Shown here: positions 36,621 through 48,640 of the stretch, piece after piece | Layout: the number at the start of each line of letters is the position of its first letter | Numbering within the stretch: the stretch's first letter is position 1 | From: Siphonodentalium dalli | Lineage: Eukaryota; Mollusca; Scaphopoda; Gadilida; Siphonodentaliidae | NCBI GenBank assembly: GCA_032622095.1 | Contig: CP136066.1 | Span: 144,305,559-144,369,558 of the forward strand | Length of the DNA stretch: 64,000 bases | Direction of reading: 5' to 3' | Position numbers and translations under genes: made by a program | The notes under the pieces: model-generated | Told to the model about the DNA's origin: nothing | Databases searched by the model: none | The model's input: only the letters and a program-made list of their open reading frames with translations

Positions 36621-36966
36621 TGGCCATGTTCTATTTATTATCTATAACATGACCATTTAAAATATTAAGCTAAATGTACACATCGGTAAGACGACAGTAA
36701 CTGTCCTATAAATCTACAGGCATGGCAACAACTTTCATTGGAGTGAGAAAACTTAAATGCTCAACCTGATTGTGAAATGACCCCCATACAATGTACACAT
36801 TAAGCAAAGAATTTTTGGTACTGTACGCCAATTTCAATAAATTCCCGGTAACAATTGCGATCTAATATCAATGTTATATTTTAAAATAACGTATTTGAGT
36901 CAACGCTGTCTACTGAAAGCGTTCCGGTTAACAGGCTATCATAAAAGTCAAATTGAATTATTTAAT

Positions 36967-37347
36967 ACTAGCCGATGAGCCCGACGTTGTCCGGGCTATT
37001 CAAAAACCAAATTTCAAGTCGATATCTCTACCCAGCCCGAAATTTCAAGTCAATAGGTCTACCCGTTTCCGAGATCTGGTCTGCGCATGCGCGAAGCTGG
37101 CGTCGCACGGGCTCGGCGACCCGATAAAATTCGCATCCGGGGCAAGATACATTCACATAGCAAATTTCAAGTCGATAGCTCCACCCGTTTCCGTGATCTC
37201 GTCTGCGCATGCGCGAAGCGGGCGCCGCACGGGCTCGCCAATACGACAACGACGACCGCCTGGTCAAACTACACTCACGTACCAAGTTTCGTCCCGATCG
37301 GTCGAGAATCGTAGATTTGTATTAATGACAGACAAACATACATACAT

Positions 37348-37380
<33 letters not shown>

Positions 37381-37403
37381 GGTCTTCAAAATATATATGA
37401 GAT
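36967..37403 (+). mobile_element. Second copy of the GCCCGACGTTG/(CAGA)n element
   Basis: Starts ATACTAGCCGATGAGCCC and has only about 1.5 of the 122-bp units that number five at 31829-32390. It then has the same ACCAAGTTTCGTCCCGATCG block, (CATA)(CAGA)n tract and ATATATATGAGAT end. The shared ends define the element; the tandem units are an internal, variable part. Confidence 0.75.
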
Positions 37404-37880
37404 AAATGAATTTATGGCTGGAGTCATAAAATGGCGAATTATGCCATTACGAGTTACCGTTCTTGAAATCGCATATGTTGGGTGTCTTTTATCGACGGCC
37501 GTTTACGACGAACATTATTGAGTTGCGAACAAAACATGTTACATGCAAAAGGAAGTCCCGCTATAACCAATTTGGAAAAAAAGAGAAGAAACAAGATTCA
37601 TTATAAAGCGTCAAGTATTTTTATAGGGGTTAGATTGTTCGATGGAAGAGATTGCAGGCCTCAATTGAACTTCCGGTTCATCCTGCAACCTGCGTCTTCT
37701 CCGGTGAAGGTCAAAAACATGGCGTGTAGTTTGAAATCGTAATATTTTTATTTCCAAGATCAATATTTTCGTCGCTAAATTAGGTTTATACGAAACTCAT
37801 ATAACACGAACACAATCTAACTTGAAAGTTATGTCAATGGGAGTAAATAAAAAAATTGCCCATCTCTGTGTACAGTACCC
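37404..37880. other. No gene seen
   Basis: An 86-codon open stretch at 37482-37742 is unrecognised and lacks coding character. It ends next to the retroelement remnant. Confidence 0.35.
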
Positions 37881-38190
37881 ATTTAAAGCTGTTTCCCAAG
37901 ATCAACTTTTTGCTTAACTTTGAAAATGGTTGCAGTTAATGTTGCATTATGTCTTTCAACCACATCATTCAAACCACGGATTGTAGGCCGCTGACGTTTT
38001 TACAGACATGTTAAGATTTTCAGACATAACTCTGAAAATTTCGTGGAGTATTTACAGATAATGGTGGAGAGTTCAACTCCCAAATTTTGAAAGTTGAACT
38101 CTCGACCATTATCTGTAAATACTCCAATTTCAGGCGCACCATATATGCCCACCACACGTGCATGAACTTGTCAACAATAACTTACGAGTC
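37881..38190 (-). pseudogene. Decayed LTR-type retroelement integrase core
   Basis: On the minus strand, in different frames, lie pieces typical of an integrase catalytic core: GAP followed by TDNGREF (38145-38100), a Lys-Thr-Ser-Ala-Ala stretch before a Pro-Trp (near 38000), VVERHN (near 37965) and WETAL (near 37890). At least three frame changes or stops separate them. An 81-bp hairpin (38045-38125) is an inverted duplication of the DNG segment, so the reading frame is also broken by rearrangement. These motifs are usual for Ty3-like invertebrate elements; the clade is inferred. Non-functional. Confidence 0.7.
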
Positions 38191-38202
38191 CTTCTTTCTT
38201 TT

Positions 38203-38439
38203 TCAGACCTTTTTCTTTGAAGAGTTTGTTTGCCGACCTTCTTTTTGCCGGCCTTCTTCTTCCCTCTGTTGCTGGCTCGGACACAGCCAGTCTCTCTCCA
38301 CTCGGCTATCCTGATCCTGAATGCTTCTTGGCCTAGTGGACAATTCTTCAGCATTTTCCTGTTCTGACTGGCTGGATGGGCAGTTTGGACAGAACCACAT
38401 ATCAATGGGAACACCGCTCAGTGGTAGTGAAAGACATGT
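38203..38439 (-). pseudogene. Truncated PHD-finger tail with Lys-rich end
   Basis: Read on the minus strand from an in-frame stop at 38440-38442, residues CLSLPLSGVPIDMWFCPNC match the last part of a PHD zinc finger (…C-x-x-L…W-F/Y-C-x-x-C). A Gln/Glu/Arg-rich tail ends in SSKKKV and a stop. The first half of the finger is missing and no splice acceptor is seen, so it is a fragment. It lies directly upstream of the integrase remnant on the same strand, so both may come from one retroelement. Confidence 0.55.
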
Positions 38440-38442
38440 TTA

Positions 38443-39273
38443 GCATGGGGCAATTCAAGTGAGTGAATCAATGGTATTAAGCTGTAACTAGTGCTGGGAC
38501 GGTTGTCCGGTTATGATTCGGTTAAGAGTGTCAATCGGTTGGAGAAGCCCACAACCGGATAACCGTACTATTGATAACAATCGTAATACTTTAGTTGAGA
38601 ATATCATGCTGAATAACTTGGAATTTCAATGATAAGCACGCGTCGTCGGATTGATTTCCTCCACAAACAACTTAAAGTTTGAATTTGAAGTTTAACTCTT
38701 TAATTCTTAGAAATGAAACCAAAATCATGTCTGTTTCGTGTGATGGCATCCTAATTACTACCTAAATTTCACGATCCAAGTGTGATAATTCATGGATTTA
38801 GGGATATGGCGGCAGGGTGTTGCACGGTATCTCACATCCCCACCCGGCCAAACTTTGTCAGCAGTTGGATATTTCATACATGACACAACATTAGTAGGAA
38901 CTTTCACACGGTTATACCAACAATATTATAGGTTGAGATTGTTATCGTAGTTTGATTTTCCAACAATTTTTAATTGTTTTTAGAACAACATTTGCATATA
39001 GTCCTGCTTTAGATAACATTTTTGACTGAACTGACATCAGAAGGAAATTTTCCGACCTTATGGTGGGGGGGGGGGGGGGGGGGTCTCAGGTTGGAAATTT
39101 CCAATAATTGGAAATCTTGAGGTCAGTCTAGATGTTAGGAGTTTGCAATTTTCAGGTTCGGATCTCAAAATGTTCTCAGTGTATTCCGTTCCTCTCCTGG
39201 TCGGGCAATTTGTGATTTTTCCCCCATATCGATATAGGTCGATAAATACATGTCACAAAAAGATGCATTGAAG
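38443..39273. other. Gene-free; AACCGG patch and G19 run
   Basis: 38490-38570 begins AGTGCTGGGACGG and is rich in CCGGTT/AACCGG, as at 2539 and 7096. A run of 19 G at 39065-39083 is followed by GGTTGGAAATTTCCAA, the same pairing of poly-G and palindrome seen near 17760. Confidence 0.5.
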
Positions 39274-39479
39274 CACAGGGGCCTGTAACGCGCTCCGCTG
39301 TCCGCCCCCCTTTTTGCACTGCCCATATACGCCGCCCTCTATACGCGCCTTCTTCGCGTTAATGGAACATTATATAGACTATAATGTTCCATTAACGCGA
39401 ATAAGGCGCGTATAGAGAGCGGCGTATATGGGCAGTGCAAAAAGGGGGCGGACAGCGGAGCGCGTTACAGGCCCCTGTG
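39274..39479. mobile_element. hAT-like palindromic MITE, copy 2
   Basis: 206 bp, ends CACAGGGGCCTGTAACGCGC and complement, arms almost perfect around TATATAGACTATA. ATTGAAG duplicated on both sides (39267-39273, 39480-39486). Confidence 0.85.
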
Positions 39480-39740
39480 ATTGAAGTCATAGCAAAAAAC
39501 AACATTGAACAAGATGTTTGGTTTCCAACCAAAAAGCAGCTATGTACACAGAGCGTTCCGTGTTAGTCTATATATTCCTGAAATCTCATAAATAAAGAGC
39601 GTTCCTTTCACTTCTGTGCGAAAAATTTAAAACAGCTGGAAAATGGCCATGTAAATTATTTACCAGAGTTTGACGCTAATGTATCAATATTTCGTGTATT
39701 TGTCATCCAGGCAATTCGTGTATGTTTACCAGCACATACT

Positions 39741-40226
39741 TAAAGGTACTCAATCCGAACAGAGGATCCCCATCTCAACAGATTCCAACAACAACAATCC
39801 GATCAGAGGGTCCTATATTACTATTTATTTGGCTTTGGGGGTAAAAAATATATGATTCGAGTCGAGGAACCCATCAAACAAAGCTCAGAGTTATTATATA
39901 TTGATTTTTGAAATTTGTTATTTGCTCGAGATGAGTACTAATAATTGCCATCAATTTCGTAACCTTCTCGAGATGTGTACACCAAAACACTATTCAAACA
40001 GACAAGGATGGATAACTCTAAAATCAAGTGGTAATAATAACGCAATTTTGACTGTTTTCTGGGCCAGAAAGTATTCCCGATAATTAAAAATAATAGATTT
40101 CTAAAATCGATATCTAACAAATCTGAGCTTTGATGGGTGACTTCCTCGACTCGAATCAAATATTTTTGACCCCCGAAGCCATTGAAATTGTAATTGAGAG
40201 GAGTTTTATCGGATTGAGTACCTTTA
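39741..40226 (+). mobile_element. 475-bp-type element, copy 2 (opposite orientation)
   Basis: Same 18-bp ends as 26011-26485 and collinear when one copy is reversed, including CCAACAACAACAATCCGATC and the GATTCGAGTCGAGGAA arms. Confidence 0.75.
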
Positions 40227-40229
40227 ATA

Positions 40230-43200
40230 GCAGGGGGTATATTGAGGGGTGAAGGAAAGGGTCTTTTAGTTCTGAAATATGTACACGTAGGCCTACCTAT
40301 TTATGGTCTCAGAATCAGTGACATAGCTACAGGATATTTTGTTGTGGGGGGTGTCAACCTTGAATTTCCCAACTGCATCCTCTTGAACCAGACACCAAAC
40401 TCCTTGCTTCGCGAGTTTCCATTTGCACATCAGCTTTTTGGATTGAAATTTACCACCGGCACCCAGGCTTTCCAACTGTTGGCAATTTCCAAATTGAATA
40501 AAACTGGAACATTTCCAAATGTGTGTTCATTTCAGACAACAATTTTTACTAAAGTCTAAAAGTTGAAAAAATATGTTAATATATTCCTACTGATTGTTGG
40601 AATATCAGACAATGAAAACATATTCAACCTATACGTACATAAAGTTACCAAGTAACGATGTGTCAGGCATGACATTTGCAACTGTTTTTGACCAAATTTG
40701 GCAAGTTGAGAACCAATCGCCATCCCTGGCGCCAAGTTCCTCCTTTTATACACTGACAATCTCTGGAGTCCCGTCACATGGGAGTTTGTAACGGGCTCCG
40801 CTGCAATGGGCATGCACCCATAGTTGCAAAAAATAATTTCATTTTACAAAATTACGTGCGTATCATTTTGCATTGTTTAGGCCTAAGAAGCACGTCACAT
40901 TGATATGTTGTGTCAATGTTCAAATGACTGGAGCTGTTGGAAGGAAGTTATTACGTTGTCACAATAATTATTTCAGCTGGAATGTAGTCAAATACTGTTG
41001 AGCAATATTAGGATTTGTATTTGGTTGGGGTAAATTTTTGTATTGATGCCTCCCCATCAAATGACTACAGGGACGTTGCCACTGTATTAAATGCCACTTG
41101 TTCCTACAATATAAAATTTAACATGCCTCCAATAATAGACATGATTATTAATTATTGGGTGGGGGTAATTAACTCTTTGGCGACATGCACAACTTTTGGC
41201 ATTTTTAGCCATTATACATATATTACCCATCCCATACTTTGTCTGAGGTATTCCTATCAATTAATTACTTGGCTTGGGGCTCACCAAGCTATCAATTAAA
41301 ATAGTTTGTTGTTTAACCAGTACGGCAAAAACTGTTTTGAGATGATTTCGATAGTTTACATTTTCAAATATCTAATGAATATAGTGGCAGCCATGGAATG
41401 CCTAACTGTTGAACTTTTTGTCATTATTATGGGGTGAGCTAATTTCAAGATTTCGAATTTACAATAACATAAGTTGAATATATTTCAGGCAAAATCTTAT
41501 TGAGATCGTCTGGATAGTTTAGGTTCTCAACAGATATGTGATATTTTGAGTACATTGTATTATTTTCTACAGACATATTATAGCTATTTAAATGGTCGTG
41601 TGCTGGATTTCAAACTCAGTATCGAAGGGAGAGCAAATGAAACTTAGTCAAGTTTGGTAAACTGATTGGTTCACGGGCGGTTGCAATGCATCCCCTTAAC
41701 CAACGAAGGCTGTATGTCCCAATATCTGATATATTACCCCCCCCCAACTGTTCTCAAACCCCCGTTCTGCATATCCAATCCGATTTGACAGCTGCACTGA
41801 CAAATTCTGAGTTCAATAATAAAGCATGTTTTCAAACCGCTGTTTAATATTCATCGTATTAGTAAATGGGCATTGAAACACAAACGCTCTTTATATTTGA
41901 TGATCCTGCCGACAACAATTCAAAACCTGCTAAAAATAAAATTTTACTCAATATCTTGCAAAGCTACTAATATGTTCGGTCTCATATTTGCTGGGAAAAT
42001 TTCCAATGAACAGAAACTTACCATGCGCTGGCTCTTGTGGGATATGTGCAATTTTATTAGATTATTAACTGGTTGATTCAAGTAGGAATTTCCCGGATTG
42101 GTCTGGTTCTTATCAAGAGGTGTACAGTATATGTGACATTGTCAAGATGCACACAGAAAATGCATTGGGGTAACCTTATTCTGTTTCTTTCAGGACTTCG
42201 TAAAATCTACATACTATCCTATTTCTGGATCTGGAAATTTTGTTAATAAGCTACGGTACTACAAGCAGATTCGATCAAAGTCTACTCGTCTGTCGAAAGC
42301 ATACACATCTTTGGGATAGGAACTTGCATGTACCAGTATTCCAGCATGGTCTATATTGTGTTGCACATCGTTATATTGTGAATATTATTGCACGTCTGAC
42401 ATCAACGCGACCGACAGAACACCACGTATGACATGAATTCATCAGTTTATGGTTATTCACTTGGATGGAAATTCTTACGTGTCCTGTGTTGTGCATTCAA
42501 TCAGATGCCAAAACGCGATATTCTTTCTGATAAGATATTTTCTATCACCATGCATGAAGTTCCCTATATATATAATATTACTGGTACGTAAACGAGCAAT
42601 TACTAGGTTTAATTTAATCATATGCACTTGGGCCATTTCAAATTTTGCACATCCACATCAGATCAACCTCCAGAATAATGATGTTCGAAGAAGATGTAAC
42701 CTGACCAAAATTTAAAGCCACATATGTTTGAATATTTTGTTCCCAACATTATCGAGAGCACAAAATCGCAAGTTGAGCTGAAAAAACAAACACATATTTG
42801 TGTATGGTAAAGGAATATATACGCTAACAAAAACATGTAGCACTTTCCATAACTTTATTTTATTTAGAGTGAGTGGATGGTCAAGATTCTTAAATCAATA
42901 ACTGATGGCATGTCATTTTGTCTTTATTTAAATCGGCTTACATTTTTTAGTCGAGTTTTTCAAAAACTTTTTTCAAAAACTCGACTTATGGTTTGACGAG
43001 GGACGGTTGGCGGGCGGGCGGACCAAAAGAATGCCTTATAACTTTGACATTTGTAAACGGATTAAAAAAAAACTTGGTATGTGAGTTGCTCCCAATGACT
43101 ACCGGTATTTACTGCCTGTAGAAAATGGGTCACGTCCGAACTATTTTCATTTTCTTCTGGTTATGTTATTGTATTCCGCGAGCCGATAGGACAGTGTGAA

Positions 43201-44500
43201 TACGCTCATAGCTCATGCTAAACGAATTGTGAACAGACTGCCAGATATATATTGTAAGTTAAGCTCAAATTTCATAGAGTTGGGCCCCACATATGCCATG
43301 AGAAGTTATTGAAATTATGTGATTTAAATTTTTAAGGTATAACAGCAGCTCATTTTTTTCAAATATATAGTTAGTCCAAATTGATAAGACTTTGTGGTTG
43401 TCTGTTATTAAACATATGTGTGATCTCGGATGAAAGTGTGGTAGGGGGCGGGGTGGTGTTATCATGACAGAAGGTAAAGTGGCAGCATTTGAATGGAAAT
43501 TCAGTGTTAATTTTCAAGGAAAGATTATTCAAACCTCAGAGCGCACCTCACTTTACTGAACACCATCACTCAATAGAAAAACCGGTCCATGATCATGTGT
43601 AATGACCATGTACATGCTTTGTTACAATACTCAGTGCCGGGTCTTTTTCCATTCTAAAATGCCAGGGATATAATTTGTTACCAAATGCCCAGAGTTGGTG
43701 CTACGGTCCTAGAATTTGTTGAATATATTCAGTTGTGTTGGGAGTTGAAATTCGCAGATAATCTGGTTTTTCCCCTTGCTGATAAAAAGTGTCAAAATGG
43801 TGTGTTCTACAAGTAGTACATTTTAATCTTACAGAAATGAATCGTTGAATTTGGACCAATGCTGAAGTTTTTACAATATTATTCGAATTTTGTTTATAAG
43901 CTAATTAATGTTTTGTTCAATAAAACTGTTCAAGTTGTATTTTGTTGCTAATAAAAGTCATGGAGATGACCCTTAAATTAAGATTTCTTCAGGTTAAATG
44001 ATATTTAGCTGGCACACGGGACTCTTAGATTTTAAAGCACTGAGTCCTATGGACTATCTATGAATTTTATCTACTTGCTGGTGATAAGGTACTACTAAGG
44101 GCATTTTAACTGGTATCATTCTGTACGGGGTATATATATTTTTATATTTGTAAATATATTGAGGGTTTCAAGCATTATTGTTATCTTGTGATCCTTAGTA
44201 CACTTTTTAGCTCACCTGATGTGGAACATAAAAGTGAGCTATAGTCAATTCTTGTCTGTTAATGTGTTCATTTTCCCACAAATCTACAGAGTCAATTTTT
44301 CCTTTTAAAAATCCTTTTAAACTTTTGAAAATAGTCTTCTCCAGTCTCACAGTATAGAATTCAAATATGTTTTGTGAATAATTGCTGTGATTATGAACCC
44401 TAATTTATTATGCTTTGTGGACTTTCAGGCGTTGAAAGGGTTATCTGAATTTAATTTACAACCCGATAGGAAAATCAAATAAATGCCTCCTGTACTCTCA
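40230..44500. other. 4.3-kb stretch without a recognisable gene
   Basis: AT-rich, with short unrecognised open stretches (for example 41015-41299, 42449-42715). 42949-42986 is a hairpin AGTCGAGTTTTT / AAAAACTCGACT followed by GGTTTGACGAGGGACGGTTG and a (GGGC)-rich word: the same head as near 52905 and, worn, near 50450 and 26755. No other structure is supported. Confidence 0.45.
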
Positions 44501-44502
44501 GA

Positions 44503-44680
44503 CACAGGGGTCTGTTACCCGCTACCCACCCCCTTTTGCCACATTTTGTGCTGCCCATATACGCGCCTGCTTCACGTTAATGGTAGTATAAAATGTCCTT
44601 ATTATACTACCATTAACATGAAGCAGGCGCGTATATGGGCAGCGCAAAATCGGGAACTGAGCGCATCACAGGGCCCTATG
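44503..44680. mobile_element. hAT-like palindromic MITE, copy 3
   Basis: 178 bp, more diverged ends (CACAGGGGTCTGTTACCCGC / GCGCATCACAGGGCCCTATG). TCTCAGA duplicated at 44496-44502 and 44681-44687. The central arm still reads CCCATATACGCGCCTGCTTC and complement. Confidence 0.8.
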
Positions 44681-46010
44681 TCTCAGATTTGAAAAACTGA
44701 AGTTTACCAATGTAATGCTAGACTGCTAAAAAATGGTCATTGCGTACACCACACCAGTGCGCCCTACCCACAGATAAATTCCCTTACAATGATTGCATGA
44801 CCTTTATGTAGAAAGAATATATCTGGTGTGGGCAATAATCCCCTGAAATTCACCACCTGCTACCAACCTGTAATGCAACTTGAAATTAAACATCTGATCT
44901 AATCGCAAATCACCCCCACAAATCATGGGACGCCCGAAACCACCAAATGTTCACCCCACACGCATCACCCTCTCGGAAGAGCGAATTTGTGCACTTCGGA
45001 TCGCTTCTATAAATGGCGGCTTTGGACGGTGTGAACTTACTGTGAAGAGCCACAGTTTCCCCCACAAGTAAATATCGCTGTGGATGGTTAACAAATTCAT
45101 TCGAAAAGTGTGAAATAAAAGTCCCTTCTCAGAATATTACCCAATATATTAGTAAGGAGGCTCAATTTTAGGTGTTGATATTCTGTTGCAATAATGATCA
45201 CACAATGCAAGTTCAACACACCAAGAAATGAAATTACATGGTGTCATGCTTTGCAACCCACTGAGTCGATTGTCAAAGCTCACAATATAAGACCCAATGT
45301 AGTTACAAAGTCAAATTTTATTACGCCACAAGGTAGTGTAAGCTGTATTAGAGTTTTTCATATTCTGTGGTCGACTGGGCGAAGAATTTGTTTTGTATCT
45401 TACTCAAATTGTACCGATAGAATCACGTAGATGCTGAAATTGTAAAGTATAATATGGTTTTGAAAATATGACTCAATCGTATCGATAGTCAGGACAGGCT
45501 GTAATTGTAAACTTAAAAGTCACCGGTGTAATAATATGTTGTTGAAAATATAAATAATCTGATAGCCTGAAAATAATATATAACCCATTGAGAGCCCCTG
45601 GTGTAGTGAAGTGCATTATGGGTAATGTTATGCCTGTTCTATTGTGATAACCGCCATATTTATTTTCTGGAATTATCTGAGTGTTTTATGAAATGTCGCC
45701 AAGATTTCTCCACTCGAATCTTTTAAAATGCACCCTAATCGGTCAAATTCTTTTGATAATTCTATCTAAATACATCTTAGCTACTATTCGGATCTGCTGT
45801 CCCGGTCGAAAAAAGGTTTAGTTTGACCAAAACGTAGACACACTAAGTCTCAGCTTAAAATTTTGAAAAATAAGAGATTTATCAACATAAATCGATTTTA
45901 AATAAATCCCATGTTAAATAAATTTTAGGGCCCTGCAAATGTTTTCTGAGCTGTTCCATATTGGGCACCAGAGTCCATATTTGACCGGTTCTACCTGATA
46001 ATTGTGCGAC
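44681..46010. other. No gene seen
   Basis: 45194-45430 is open but unrecognised. The G+C-richer patch at 44935-45040 has a few CpG and no further promoter evidence. Confidence 0.35.
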
Positions 46011-46012
46011 AG

Positions 46013-46790
46013 TACAGTCGCGTTACTTTATACGTCAACATTGGTCATTATCACTCGACAAATTTAATTCGGTCTATCGTATCAACCCCTATTTCCTCCG
46101 CGTAGGCTGACAAGTGTCAACATTGGTCTTTATCGCTCCACTAATTTGTATCGTTTCATCGGTATGAATTCCATATCCAATTATCCACATATAACCAACA
46201 CAACCTCTAATCCCGGTCCAATTATTTTTTTTTTTCATCGCCATAGTCACGTTACGTAATATTTTATCACGTGATACTTGTACTTGTATGTCTATGATAT
46301 TACTATAGTATACCGTATACGTATATCAATTGCTATTCCTTTCTATATAATTCTGGTGCCATCTATAGAGATAGAGATAATTTCAGACCCCCCCCCCCCC
46401 AATTTTATATAATTGCTGCTTTAGTACAGTCGCGATGCATTACGTGGCAACATCGCTCCACTAATTCATGACAGTTCATCGGTACGAACCCTTTTTTCTC
46501 AGAGTCCATATAACCAACCCAACATCTTATCCCAGCCTAAATTATTATTTTTATTTTCATCGGTATAGTTGTGTTACATACCGGTACATATTTTTATCAT
46601 TTGATTCTAGTTTGTATTGTACCACTATAGAAGTCCATAAACGACTATTCTGGCAATATATAGAGATGACTAAGATTCTGACAACCCCCTATTTTATAGC
46701 CTTGTTGCAGCAGTAGAGTTGAGATGCATAGTATGTCAACATTGGTCGTTATCGCTCTACAAATTTATATCGGTTCAACTCTTAGTTCCC
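46013..46790. repeat. Diverged ~300-bp repeat units
   Basis: GTCAACATTGGTC...ATCGCTC...ACAAATTT...TCGGTTC-type blocks begin at about 46013, 46117, 46426 and 46715. The last three are spaced about 290-310 bp. A C13 run at 46388-46400 lies in one unit. Confidence 0.5.
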
Positions 46791-47089
46791 TGTATCGCCC
46801 ACCCCTCCCTCAATTTATTTTTTCATTTGTATTATAGTCTCGTTACGTACACATTTCATCTCTTGTAACTTTTGCTTCAACGCGCCGAGTTCTGCTGCAG
46901 ACAATACAAAACTGACAACATTTTGAAATGTAAGCAGGCTTCAAACTCATCTTATCCAAGAAAAACTCTGGCGACATCAGAAATGTGTGTATAAGGTGTA
47001 CTCGCATTTGTTGCGTTAAAAAACAAAGGTCCCAAGTCAAGGTCCAAAATCTCCAACACACTGATGTGAGATTTAACTCCATCTACATA
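46791..47089. other. No gene seen
   Basis: An open stretch on the minus strand (46843-47082) is unrecognised. Confidence 0.35.
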
Positions 47090-47487
47090 CAGTAATGTCC
47101 AAAGTAATTGGCCACTTAACCACAGCAGAATTATGGGTAATTTTTCAAGATTTTAAATCCTGAAAAATTACATATAATTCTGCTGTGGTTAATTTGTTAA
47201 TTACTTTAGGCATTACTGAGGCCCATATAAGGATGCGATGTCTAATGATAACTCCATCCACATACAGTAATGTCCAAAGTAATTGACCACTTAACCACAT
47301 CAGAATTATGGGTATTTTTTCAGGATTTTAAATCCTGAAAAATTACCCATAATTCTGCTGTGGTTAAGTGGTCAATTACTTTGGGCATTACTGTATCCCA
47401 TATAAGGATGTGAGGTCTAATGATAACTCCATCTACATACAGTAATGTCCAAAGTTATTGACCACTTAACCACAGCAGAATTATGGC
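47090..47487. repeat. Tc1-like MITE amplified as a 175-bp tandem repeat
   Basis: CAGTAATGTCCAAAGT begins at 47090, 47265 and 47440, exactly 175 bp apart. Each unit is a ~129-bp MITE (CAGTAATG...CATTACTG) plus ~46 bp of flank (ATATAAGGATG...CTAATGATAACTCCATC). The third unit is cut after AGAATTATGG. Confidence 0.85.
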
Positions 47488-48640
47488 GTCCAATATGGTC
47501 TTCCTAATTCTGCTCCAAAAACATGTATATTGAACATATGTGGATGTTTATTGGGGGGAAAACGATTATTTCAATGATATTTTCATTAACTGGGATCCAA
47601 AACCCGACCCACGGAGCGCGCTTCGCGCTCGACTGTTTCTTAGGCATGGGCGTCCCCGGGCTTGCCCGGGCACTAATTAGTCACACCGGTCCCTTGCGCT
47701 TGCGCGATCTGCCCATCGAAAATTATTTAGACATCTCAAGACACGTAAGACCCAATAACTTAATATACAGAATAGATACATCTATTGCCTGAGTGACTAA
47801 TATTTATATTTGTTACAATGAGGTCAAATAGTTGCGAAGCCAGCAACTCAATTCTTTCCCTCCATAGTAAATCTTAAAACAACTTTTAAAGAATCATTTA
47901 TTTACCTTATATTTGGTATGGAGCGTCGTTGGTTTACTGGAGTTCAGATTTGTTAACATCACGTCACCAAGTTAATTACTTGCGAAGCCACAGCCATAAC
48001 TATTTGCCTCCATTGTAATTCTCAAAACAACTACTTAAGAACAATTGACCAGGTCAGTCGCGCAATTATTGGAAGAGCCACGGTCAATCATTTAAAAAAA
48101 ACACCAAATTTTACATTTATATTATTGCTTTATTTAACCAAAAAAATAAAATTAAATGAGAAAATTAACTTTCACTACTTGCTAAATTTTATCTTTCAAT
48201 TATTTCATTTAAATTTTAGTATTTACAGTATACTAAGTCCAAGTCTTTATAATCTGTTGAGTGACCCCACAGTCGTTTACTTGCTTTGTTAGTAATAATT
48301 TGAAGGATTACTTGTTTAAACGCAATAGTTATCAAAATATTTTATGTATTTTTTATAATTTCTATTTATATGTAATACTATAATCTTGGTGGCGTTACCA
48401 TTTCTGACTATGGTTTTCTTGTTTAGATTGCATTGCTCTGGGCTGCAACCCACCGAGTTAGATTGCGTTGTTCTGTCTGTGGGCTGCAGCCCACTGAGAC
48501 TGAGTTGATCGACGAAGCTCATACATACGGCCATCCAATGCGCCTATCACAAGTATAAGGTGGACGCACTGCACCTCGCATGACTTGTCCAGCAGCCCAC
48601 AAGTACATGTTCACACAAGTACCCTGTCGTCGGTATGTCC
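47488..48640. other. Gene-free; small GC island and worn direct repeats
   Basis: 47610-47710 is unusually GC-rich (GAGCGCGCTTCGCGCTC, CCCCGGGCTTGCCCGGGC hairpin). At 47828 and ~47975 TTGCGAAGCCA starts two related ~150-bp segments; a piece near 48070 may be a third. Nothing coding is recognised. Confidence 0.45.

Noticed and set aside
44940-45120. Possible promoter or first exon in a CpG-bearing patch
   Set aside because: No open frame, donor site or downstream exon could be linked to it.
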